A stretch of 64,000 bases of DNA from Aplysia californica. Its lineage: Eukaryota > Mollusca > Gastropoda > Aplysiida > Aplysiidae. Below are positions 58,201-64,000 of the stretch, one piece after another (position 1 is the stretch's first letter; each line of letters begins with the position of its first letter). The stretch spans positions 154,047-218,046 of the forward strand of contig NW_004797568.1 in assembly GCF_000002075.1 (NCBI RefSeq), given 5' to 3'. Under the pieces are notes generated by a model, which saw only the letters and a program-made list of their open reading frames with translations, did no database searches and had not been told where the DNA came from. Made by a program: the position numbers and the translations under genes.

Positions 58201-61200
58201 TTTGTTGAAACCTGAATCTTTATACAATGTGAAAATAGATTTCCCACCAGCACATGTCATACTCCATGCAGGTCATGGATTGAGAACTCACCTTGCTGAC
58301 CAGCGCCAATTTGGCTTTCAAACCAGTCAGCAGCTGGGGAATCATGGGATGGATCTGATCCTGGAGAAGTGACATTGTCCTCATCACAGCTGGAGAAAGA
58401 AAAGAGAAAAAGAAAAAAGACATCAAAATCTTGACAAAAGTCTGAAATTCTCTGCTGGTAAAGCTAACCATTTCAGTATTAGTTTTACAATTCAGTTGAT
58501 TGTGTAGGCACTTGGATATCGGCCCGCGCGGCCCGAGATTTTCGTTCACCTGCGGCCGCCGCGTTTTGTGTCAGAAATCGGGCCCCGTGAGGGGGGTACC
58601 TATTTGTTTTGTTTCGTTTATAGTGTTCTTTTCAATTTATGGATTACTTCCGCCTATCAAATTAAAGAGGAAAGAAAGGCGCGTATTATGGCGTTTTCCA
58701 CTTCGGGATCGGTTGTGTGTGTTCGGAGTTACAAGGAGTTAAAAATAAGGTAAGTTCAAGCCTTTATATTTAGAGTATATCTTTTTTTTTTTAGGTACTC
58801 CTCACAGTCTTTTCTTCAACCTTTTATCTCTTTTATTTGTTAATTTCAATGTTGTACATTGAGGCATAAGCGTGTGAGCCCTAATTTAAATAGGTCACTC
58901 TCCATGAATGGGCATGACCTATTATCGATCGCGCTGCTGAGCGTGAACCGGGAGGTCATGGCGGCCATTGCGGAAAGCGAACTTAACCCACGCTAACGTG
59001 TATTGTTGGCGTTTATTACCTCTTAAACGGCATTGAAGAATGTTTTATAGTAGAAGATATGATTTATTTTAAATTTTGGAATGTAATAAGTATCACTGTT
59101 GTATAATTTTTATGAATTTGAACCATGTAACAATCAGTAAGGTGTTACTGTCACTGTTAGACCATCCATTTCACGCAAGTTTTTACTTCTTTTGTGTGCT
59201 TATATTGTCTTTAAATATTTTTTCTTCTTAATTGTTTTTGTGTGTGCTTGTTATTTAAATATCTCTTTAAATTATCATGTACTTTGTCCAGTTTGTTTTA
59301 AGATAGATCTACATGTTTATTAGAAGATGTTTTTTCTCTTGTCTAGTCATCTACACTCTCCCTTCACAAGAGTTGTAGAGTGAAAATGTCAAATTTCCAT
59401 CCACTGCTCACAAATGAATTTATTTACTTCATTGATGAATTCATTGCTTTGCTTTTTTTTTCTTTCCACAACCCCTGATCACAACCTGCCACTGTTCCAT
59501 TGGATTTATTGACAGCTCACCAGAATAAATCCTGACTTTAATTAAAATCCAGAAATGCTTGCGGAGTTGGTCGAATTCACAGAAAAACTTGTTTGAACAA
59601 GTTGCAAAAAAATTGAGCACTTAAGAAAGCATTTGTTGCAGACAAGGAAAAAAAATTGACATTAATTTAACAATATCAAGTTGGCAGACTGGGTGAACTA
59701 AACAATTGCCAGAAATAAAGAAAGAATAAATAAGTATCGTGACACAATTGCGTGCTTCAAAAAACATGTCATATTTCACAACTAATTGTCTTTGAAGAAG
59801 ATGAACATTTAAATAAACACAATAAAAATATAATGAAAAACTTGCTGAACAAACTGAAGTAATAAAATTAGAAGAGACTATTGTTTAACTTACAGGGCAA
59901 TCTCATGAGTTAAAGATGTAAAAGAGAAATCAAAGATAAAGACAGAGTAATTGATCATTTACATGACAAATTAAAACATGAAAGAAACATTCTAACAATA
60001 ACATGCAAAATGAATTTAAAAAACAGTATTATCATGAATTAAGGTAGACTAAAAACACTAGTTTGCAACAGCTGTAGACACAAATGTTAACTTTAAAAAC
60101 TTCTATGCTCATCTTATTTTAGGCGACCAGCTGTTTTGTTAAAATATATTTTATTTTTTAATCAGTTTTTTTGTTAATTCTACTGATATTTGATATGTAG
60201 ATGTTCCAAAAGAAAGGCCTTAAAAAGACCTTCAAAACAATACCTCAATTATTGATGTAGCTTAATTTATAAGAAAGTTATGGCAAAATATATTGACCGC
60301 AGGACGGTGCGGTCACGTTACACAACACAGTGTTACATAATATTACCCAATATTACCCACCACGATATATTTTAAAAATCTCGTCTGACTGTTATTTTGT
60401 CCTCAACATCACAAGGTTTCAGAAAATGTTTGGTTTTTGCATGTACGCAGCAGCATATTGAAGCAGCTAACATTTCCCTTGTTGTCCTTGCTGTTTCGAT
60501 CACAAAAATTGCCTTTTTTTTCTATATAGATGTTATCCTCTCGAAAAGATCTTTAAAATGCCATATCTCAAAAACGGTTCAACATAGAGCAATAACTAAG
60601 GTAGCGTTGGAATCGTGTCACTGAGCTCTTTGCATTGGTATTGTTTTTAAAGCAATTTGAAAGCTTTGAAATTTTTATCCAAGTGCCTAGATTGTGGCAT
60701 GGGTGGTTGGCAGATGCTCAGGTGTGGTTTGCTCCTTCTTTCTTATCAAACATCTATCGTCCTTATCTCTCCCCCTTCTTTCTTTGGTTTGTCACGCTCT
60801 TGTAACACCTCTTATCTTCGGCAATGATATGACCTAATTGTGTTGCAAGTGCCAAAAAAAAACACCTTGCCAAAACAAAAAGATTTTGGCACAGGTAACA
60901 CTATGGTCAATGACCCTTTAGCATTAACACCATTCGTTTCCACTCTGAAATAAAAACACTAACAGCTAACTAGCATAAGCAGGAAAAATCTTTTAAGCAC
61001 AAAAACACTCACCTTTCATGATATATTCATTCTCAGTAGAGCCAGGCCGTTCCATGGCACCAAATAGATTTGTCAACAGATCCCCAGCAATGGGCTGAAT
61101 CAATTCACTTGTGATGCTGTCAGGAACAAGACATTGGTTCGTTTATACAAGATCTATTTCAACAATCCTGTAACACAGATAAAGCCAGGAACATGTGTGA

Positions 61201-62318
61201 GGCAGAGTGGTGAAATCAAGCGTTCGTCAAAATAACGAAATCGGAGAAACAGGCATGTTTCCCCCAGTTTGGGAATTTGTATCAAATTTTTATTTTTTGG
61301 CTTGAATGTCCATATAAAAACAAACATTTGCAAGTGAATTTTATTGAAAAACATTGATTAAAGGCACAAAACTTGCCATTTTCAGTTTTCAAAGACTCTT
61401 TAGCTACTGGAGTTATCAAACTTTGGCAGCCATTTTCTCGCTAATTTCAACACTGAAAAATGGCGACCTCACCTCCTTCAATTGCAAATATCTTGAGTTT
61501 TGTTCAAGATAAATGGATGTTTATTTCATTGGAAGCAAGGCAAATAAATCAGCTTTCAGATGATACAATACCTCCGCATGCCATAAAATTGACGAGCGCC
61601 TGATTCCACCGCCTCATGAAACATGTTTCTTTATTCATACGAGGTTTATATGTCTTTATACCTTGGCCTTTGAAAGAAAAATGAGTAAGTTTTAGTTTAC
61701 ATGGTGAGTAAAAACCATTGGTGTCATCCCTTTTCTTACAACGGTGACAGCATGTACCAAAATAATCACACTTTACAATTACTCATTAAAAAAAACAACC
61801 CAAAATGCCTGTTTACACTTCATAATTATTGAAAAATGTAAAACTTGGCGAATCTAGTATTTCAAACCACAGACCATATCAAATTCTCACACTTGCATAA
61901 AATAATTTGTAACACATACCCTTAACTAATATACACCCGAGGAGTCGGGTGGGTAAATTCGCGGAGGGCAGAGTGTTTAAGTGTTGAGCCAGACAAGCAA
62001 AGCTTTTACAAACCAACAGAACCATATTATACCTCCACACATCTTTAAACTTTCAACTGTTACCGAATAAAACTTTCAACTGTTACCGAATAAAACTTTC
62101 AACTGTTACCGAATAAAACTTTCAACTGTTACCGAATAAAACTTTCAACTGTTACCAAATAAAACCTTTCTTAACTCCACTTACGCAGCCACCCCATTCT
62201 GTCGCACCATGAAGAGCCTCTCTATGGCGTGCGCAGCATACGTGTGTACCACAACTGGTTCTGCCTTCAGACACACGATGAGGTCAGGAATCGCAGCTTG
62301 GACCACACAGGCAGGAAG
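43201..62318 (-). CDS. CSE1L: Exportin-2 (CAS), C-terminal half; last 12 exons, 5' part outside window
   Basis: Exons in coding order: 62185-62318, 61013-61116, 58292-58389, 56276-56426, 54885-55084, 52338-52435, 48701-48786, 48024-48105, 47327-47473, 45952-46049, 43900-44033, 43201-43290. All are GT/AG with matching phases, giving 473 residues plus stop, about half of the family's roughly 970. Recognised against vertebrate CSE1L by [78 protein letters not shown] and FAGKAEHDP. The protein is a HEAT-repeat RanGTP-dependent export receptor returning importin-alpha to the cytoplasm. The C-terminal CAS_CSE1 domain is complete; the importin-beta-N region lies right of the window. No AATAAA occurs within about 1.1 kb after the stop. 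Confidence 0.97.
43519..43545 (-). mobile_element. Extreme 3' end of the (AAC)n-tailed LINE
   Basis: TTGTTGTTGTTATCGATCCAG repeats the terminal 25 bp of the LINE at 41760-42025. A heavily 5'-truncated insertion. Confidence 0.6.
43748..43815 (-). mobile_element. SINE family B tail fragment
   Basis: GGTGCTTTACAGCACTATCG and GGTCATGTAAGCGCCAAC match the family tail, diverged. Confidence 0.5.
43900..44033 (-). CDS. CSE1L: CSE1L exon
   Basis: Encodes [20 protein letters not shown] through [11 protein letters not shown]; the large inverted repeat lies in its upstream intron, about 290 bp away. Confidence 0.95.
44325..45590. mobile_element. Foldback element with about 460-bp inverted arms, TA-flanked
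   Basis: Left arm 44325-44779 and right arm 45121-45590 are inverted copies, roughly 85-90% similar by eye, with a small insertion in the right arm near its outer end. Outer ends are GGCAGAGTAAACA and inverted GGTAGCGTAAACA with TA beside each (44323-44324, 45591-45592), which would fit a Tc1/mariner-type duplication. The central 340 bp is GC-rich in part (GGCGCCGCACTGGCCCCCGC). The 137-codon ORF in the left arm is not conserved in the right arm. Inside a CSE1L intron. Confidence 0.85.
45770..45797. repeat. (TG)n(CG)n run
   Basis: TGTGTGTGTGTGCGCGCGCGCG-type alternation in a CSE1L intron; potential Z-DNA former. Confidence 0.85.
45952..46049 (-). CDS. CSE1L: CSE1L exon
   Basis: Encodes [20 protein letters not shown] then [12 protein letters not shown]; ten residues [10 protein letters not shown] are identical to the human protein. 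Confidence 0.95.
46105..46240 (+). mobile_element. SINE family B, short form, 3' part
   Basis: AATCTTCAGCAATTATACGA, CCTATTTGTGTTGCAAAAGC and CATAAAACTT...TTTACTAAAA follow the family order. Confidence 0.65.
46479..46712. mobile_element. piggyBac-type MITE, copy 2
   Basis: TTAACCCTATCCGTACG ... CGTACGGATAGGGTTAA, inverted ends with TTAA duplication. Interior shared with 41248-41495, differing at scattered positions and one short deletion. In a CSE1L intron. Confidence 0.88.
47327..47473 (-). CDS. CSE1L: CSE1L exon
   Basis: Encodes [36 protein letters not shown] and GDYAALW; acceptor TTTTCAG, donor GTAGGC. A plus-strand ORF over the same bases (47206-47547) is its shadow. Confidence 0.93.
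48024..48105 (-). CDS. CSE1L: CSE1L exon
   Basis: Encodes [20 protein letters not shown] then VDGIQP; matches the family FINLYCIKYG...DGIQPK segment. Confidence 0.93.
48701..48786 (-). CDS. CSE1L: CSE1L exon
   Basis: Encodes [18 protein letters not shown] then [10 protein letters not shown]; donor GTGAGT. Confidence 0.94.
48853..48990. mobile_element. Interspersed repeat family C
   Basis: AGAGAAGCACATCCACACAA, GGTCATTAAGTGCTGG and ACACCCTCCAACCACCC recur in the same order at 52670 and 56636. Probably a SINE body related to family B by its CCAACCAC end. Confidence 0.65.
49016..49180 (-). mobile_element. SINE family B, short form
   Basis: TTTTATGGCACTTGCAATAC, AATAGGGTCAAAAAGTTCCG, then the standard body. 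Directly follows a family C copy. Confidence 0.75.
49465..50524. mobile_element. pogo/Tigger-like non-autonomous element with TA duplication
   Basis: Ends CAGTCAAACCTGTGTAAGAC and GGCAGGTTTGACTG, TA on both sides. GTGGCCGT/ACGGCCAC subterminal repeats near both ends (AGACGGCCACC, GGTGGCCGTC). CAGTCAAACC termini are typical of pogo-group mariner relatives. A LINE fragment lies inside. In a CSE1L intron. Confidence 0.82.
49668..49935 (+). mobile_element. LINE 3' end (reverse transcriptase C-terminus)
   Basis: Plus strand encodes [40 protein letters not shown] and [15 protein letters not shown], the highly typical tail WxGHVxR...GxRxRGRQxxRWxDxI...AxDRxxWR of a large non-LTR group. It ends in a GAAGAAGAAG tail. 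5'-truncated; nested in the Tigger-like element. Confidence 0.9.
50543..50935 (-). mobile_element. SINE family B, medium form
   Basis: Tail complement TTTTACGGCGCACGCAACTG, CATAAGGTCATATGAGCGCC, then GTGGGTGTCAACAGAGAAGT, AAGAGAGTGACAAACATACA and CAGTCAGTGGCACTGCCCCG. Colinear with the complement of 13495-13908. Starts just outside the Tigger-like element. Confidence 0.85.
51256..51572 (-). mobile_element. SINE family B, medium form, interrupted (part 1)
   Basis: Same order as 50543-50935 up to CAGCCCATTTACAATTCTAC. The remainder continues at 51891-51950 after a LINE insertion with 12-bp duplication. Confidence 0.82.
51573..51890 (+). mobile_element. 5'-truncated LINE inserted in a SINE, 12-bp target duplication
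   Basis: Plus strand carries coding remnants [30 protein letters not shown] and LYPARGERH, the end of a non-LTR reverse transcriptase. One in-frame stop is visible after QWNPQ. The tail is GATGATGATG. ACAATTCTACTG at 51561-51572 is repeated at 51891-51902. Confidence 0.9.
51891..51950 (-). mobile_element. SINE family B, interrupted copy (part 2)
   Basis: CTACTGTGCACATAAGAACA then CCCCTTTGGGAGTGG continues the family sequence seen at 50845-50890. Confidence 0.75.
51960..52203 (-). mobile_element. tRNA-headed SINE, another subtype
   Basis: On the minus strand: GATGTAGCTGTTAAGTGC (box A-like), GACCTGGGTTTGATTCCC (box B), then a body ending GGAGGCGCAAAAACACCTAC, which resembles the family B tail pattern. 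Confidence 0.55.
52338..52435 (-). CDS. CSE1L: CSE1L exon
   Basis: Encodes [20 protein letters not shown] through YIIEFMP; donor GTTTGT. Confidence 0.94.
52670..52805. mobile_element. Interspersed repeat family C
   Basis: AGAGAAGCACATCGACAATA, CTTCGTGCTGAG, ACAAACAGACCGAAAC and GGCGCCCTCCAACCACC, colinear with 56636-56765. Confidence 0.7.
52810..54330. other. CSE1L intron stretch with no firm feature
   Basis: Part of 53009-53270 (CAGTTAGCCTGCAAGCGCTC, ATCCGAGATTCACCGTAG) looks like old pogo/Tigger-type sequence, but only one end is visible. Nothing coding. Confidence 0.4.
54339..54705. repeat. Diverged tandem duplication, two copies of about 190 bp
   Basis: CTATACTGAAGACAAGTAAG / CTATACTGATGACAAGTGAG, AAATGCTAGAAGTCTACATA / GAATGCTAGAAGACTGCATT and CAAAATCATATCAGTATG / CAAAATCATATTGGTATG recur in order. 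Confidence 0.8.
54885..55084 (-). CDS. CSE1L: CSE1L exon
   Basis: Encodes [35 protein letters not shown] and [10 protein letters not shown]; donor GTCAGT is off consensus but the next exon (NGLLGIFQ) continues the family sequence exactly. Confidence 0.95.
56145..56195 (-). mobile_element. SINE family B tail fragment
   Basis: TTTTACGGCACTCGCAACTG and CATAAGGTCATATGAGTGCG; body absent. Confidence 0.7.
56276..56426 (-). CDS. CSE1L: CSE1L exon
   Basis: Encodes [16 protein letters not shown] through [10 protein letters not shown]; donor GTAAGT, phases 0 to 1. Confidence 0.95.
56636..56765. mobile_element. Interspersed repeat family C
   Basis: AGAGAAGCACATCGACACAA, GGTAATTTAGTGCTTAGAAC, GACAGACAGAAACAATAAGA and GGCGCCCTCCAACCACTT. 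Best-preserved copy in the window. Confidence 0.72.
56945..57114. mobile_element. TTAA-flanked MITE, 170 bp
   Basis: TTAACACTTTGCGGTCAC ... GTGACTGCAAAGTGTTAA, 18-bp ends with one mismatch including the TTAA. Interior palindrome GGCGCAGCAGCTGCGCC. piggyBac-type by its TTAA duplication. Confidence 0.85.
57175..57910 (-). mobile_element. LINE 3' region: reverse transcriptase end plus 3' UTR with (ATT)n
   Basis: Minus strand encodes [38 protein letters not shown] and [13 protein letters not shown], then an in-frame stop, then [17 protein letters not shown] and [17 protein letters not shown]. This is the classic end of CR1/L2-like non-LTR reverse transcriptases. The 3' UTR ends GCGCATAGAGCATTGCATAA, GTGGATATGCGCTATATAAA, (ATT)n, closely matching SINE family A. 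Includes CACATA simple repeats at 57330-57390. Confidence 0.9.
58292..58389 (-). CDS. CSE1L: CSE1L exon
   Basis: Encodes [20 protein letters not shown] to LALVSK. Phases 1 to 0. A 2.2-kb transposon sits in the upstream intron about 115 bp from the acceptor. Confidence 0.93.
58505..60689. mobile_element. Unassigned DNA transposon, 2.2 kb, 7-bp target duplication
   Basis: Inverted 14-bp ends TAGGCACTTGGATA and flanking GATTGTG at 58498-58504 and 60690-60696. The first 100 bp are strongly GC-rich (GGCCCGCGCGGCCC). A short open segment [20 protein letters not shown] ends at a consensus donor AAG/GTAAGT (about 58688-58750), a possible first coding exon. No transposase domain recognised in the AT-rich remainder. 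In a CSE1L intron. Confidence 0.72.
60698..60880 (+). mobile_element. SINE family B, short form
   Basis: GGGTGGTTGGCAGATGCTCA, TATCAAACATCTATCGTCCT, TATGACCTAATTGTGTTGCA; begins 9 bp after the transposon end at 60689. Confidence 0.82.
61013..61116 (-). CDS. CSE1L: CSE1L exon
   Basis: Donor GTGAGT. Encodes [18 protein letters not shown] then STENEYIMK, matching the family NLF...SSENEYIMKA segment. Confidence 0.93.
61196..61618. mobile_element. TIR element, GAGCGCCTGAT family, copy 3
   Basis: Left GTGAGGCAGAGTGGTGAAAT, right TTGACGAGCGCCTGATTCCA then CCGCCTCA. Interior shared with 10876-11280 (AAAAACATTGATTAAAGGCA). In a CSE1L intron. Confidence 0.8.
62047..62166. repeat. 23-bp tandem repeat, about five copies
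   Basis: Perfect repeats of AAACTTTCAACTGTTACCGA plus ATA, the last copy with one change (ACCAAATA). Ends 18 bp before the donor-side edge of a CSE1L exon. Confidence 0.96.
62185..62318 (-). CDS. CSE1L: CSE1L exon (first in window)
   Basis: Enters in phase 0 after CTCCCCAG and leaves in phase 2 at GTAAGT. Encodes [14 protein letters not shown]...[16 protein letters not shown] 23-bp tandem array lies about 20 bp past the donor. Confidence 0.93.
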
Positions 62319-62596
62319 CTGGGGAGAACACAAGGAGAAATCTCAAAACAACCATACAGTGCTCAATCCAAAGGGAAGCAAATCAACAAAATGCGGGTTA
62401 CTGAGGGTTGGGGAAGAAGCTAAATTAATGTTGGACCATACCATAAAGAATATTAAAGAAAGGTTCTTTCAATACATGTGTCACCCATCCTTGGGTCGCA
62501 AATTACTTCTTTGCAGGTACTGTGTCTGCTCTATATAGATCGTGACAAAAAAATCCTTGTGAAAGTGAAACAAATATAAATGACAGCCAACATGTA

Positions 62597-62888
62597 TTAA
62601 CTCTTTAAACCCTGATTTTTTTTCCACCGTTTCCCAGAGTATTTTCTACAGTCACCAAACCTGGCGAATTATGTCTCATTATAACCCCAAAAGCTTGTCT
62701 TAAACTTCTAAATGGCAGAAAAAAAGGCTTAGTCATTACTAAAAAACTTAGTTCGGGAATAGTTCCAGAAAACAAAGAAAAAACTAGCACCAAATGAAAC
62801 GAAACAATTGACTAGTATCGAATGCTCCTAGCGGGTCCGATGTGGAACAGGGTTATTACCGCAGCGTCCGATGGGGTATAAAGAGTTA
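62597..62888. mobile_element. TTAA-type MITE, about 290 bp, one end degraded
   Basis: TTAACTCTTTAAACCCTGA on the left and inverted GGGGTATAAAGAGTTAGA on the right. The right TTAA appears changed to TTAG in duplication register. Confidence 0.6.
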
Positions 62889-63086
62889 GAGGCTATTTCT
62901 TGTCAAGAAACTGCCGGTAAACTTCATAACATGATAAATCTTTGTAAAGAGATTTACGTCATGCCAGGGGGTGCTCAATGTATATTCATCTACAACTACT
63001 GTTACATACAGTCAACTAATCATGCATATTCTTTCCAATAGGCACTCAAACAAATCTTGGTTGGTTTTAAAGTTCAGTGGCACTGG

Positions 63087-63226
63087 TACTGCATAAGATG
63101 TAAGTGGGATAATTTTTGTAAATGTCTGAAGAACCCAAAGTTAACTGAGTGAAAACCTGTACTGCATAAGATGTAAGTGAGATGATTTTTGTAAATGTCT
63201 GAAAAACCCAAAGTTAACTGAGTGAA
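63087..63226. repeat. 73-bp tandem duplication
   Basis: TACTGCATAAGATGTAAGTG through AACCCAAAGTTAACTGAGTG occurs twice with two or three differences. Confidence 0.93.
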
Positions 63227-64000
63227 CCCGACCAGAGGTGCCTTTCAGCACTCAACAGGTAATTGAATAGAAAAATAAGGAAAGAAAGTAAAGTACATGT
63301 ACTTATAATCAACTCATTATTCAGAGCACCCCAAAGTTGCTTTTAAAAAATCTACCCTGTGAAATCAGAGCCCGTTTTTGACAATAAAGAAGTGAAACCG
63401 GGGGTAATCAGGGCCAATCCCTAACATGTTCTTCAGTGAAATATGAGTAGAGCAAAAAGACTGAAAAAATAGTCCTGAATGAGGATAGACCTGGCAGAGA
63501 GTCAAAATAATTCTCCAACCAACCTAAAATAAGAACCCATGTTGCCTTCGTCATGGACACAGATTTTGGCATTCTTGTAGTTAAGTTAAGAAAAGCTTAT
63601 TCAAACAACAAATCTCCTCTGATGTAAGGCTTCCTCTTCTGGACAATCCATTCATTCCAATCTCCACTCTCAGTCCTCCACAGGACATTACAAGGTTGCA
63701 ACCAGCTGGCTTACTTTAATTTTCAGATCCAGCAAACATCTGAGTTCCAGCCCCTTGGCTTGTCGATATGGCCAGTAGGAGCCTGCAAAGTCAGGGGAGG
63801 AACCCTTGACCATGTCACTGAAAGTCTGACACTTTATTTCTTCAACATACGGTCGAACTTATTCCAAAGGCCACCTGTCTAAGACAATCACCTTCCTACA
63901 TTATAATGACACTGTTCAAATTGTCCACTGGTATCCGACAAACACTTCTCTCCTCGAGAATGGGAGGCCGTATTCAGACCCGCCACTCTATGAAATCTAA

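Larger units (their letters stand above)
62319..64000. other. CSE1L intron to the right edge
   Basis: No further CSE1L exon was found, so the upstream exons lie outside. Holds the TTAA-type element at 62597-62888 and the duplication at 63087-63226. AATGACACTGTTCAAATTGT and GGCCACCTGTCTAAGACAA near 63870-63920 look like mobile-element debris. Confidence 0.5.

Noticed and set aside
62047-62166. CRISPR-like array
   Set aside because: 23-bp units touch each other without spacers; simple minisatellite.
63500-64000. Further upstream CSE1L exon
   Set aside because: No frame matches the expected preceding segment of the protein and no suitable splice pair was seen.

Overview
The window is an AT-rich, intron-rich animal nuclear sequence. 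Its tRNA-headed SINEs with (ATT)n tails, many small terminal-inverted-repeat (TIR) elements, long C/G homopolymers and large introns fit a marine invertebrate, most likely a mollusc (gastropod). That assignment is inference. No bacterial, organellar or retroviral features were recognised.

Three protein-coding genes were assembled from conserved protein sequence, GT/AG splice sites and matching intron phase. (1) Minus strand, about 18.7 kb to beyond the left edge: a secreted or membrane protein with a weakly supported signal-peptide exon, one LDL-receptor class A domain and at least 37 EGF domains. 27 of the EGFs start in a single 3,042-nt exon (2107-5148). (2) Plus strand, 19513-29345: a complete seven-exon, 183-residue calcium- and integrin-binding protein (CIB1-like). 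It is head-to-head with gene 1 across about 0.8 kb, a probable shared promoter. (3) Minus strand, 43201-62318 and beyond the right edge: the last twelve exons (473 residues) of exportin-2/CAS (CSE1L), the recycler of importin-alpha.

The rest is introns and a 13.9-kb intergenic stretch (29.3-43.2 kb), filled with mobile elements. These include two non-autonomous hAT elements with perfect 8-bp target duplications, one of them inside a SINE. There are several TTAA-flanked piggyBac-type miniature elements, a pogo/Tigger-like element carrying a LINE fragment, and an unassigned 2.2-kb element with a 7-bp duplication. A three-member TIR family is present, as is a 1.27-kb foldback element. Two SINE families are abundant, and pieces of at least four LINEs occur. 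One SINE family shares its 3' end with a LINE in the same window.

Points most worth a second look: the recently amplified EGF array with regularly placed glycosylation sites; an open intron extension of gene 1 that would give a short, membrane-anchored isoform; an interstitial telomere-repeat tract between inverted repeats inside CIB1 intron 1; the SINE families with shared 3' tails; and the long inverted repeat inside a CSE1L intron. The three genes do not form an obvious pathway; they are ordinary neighbours.
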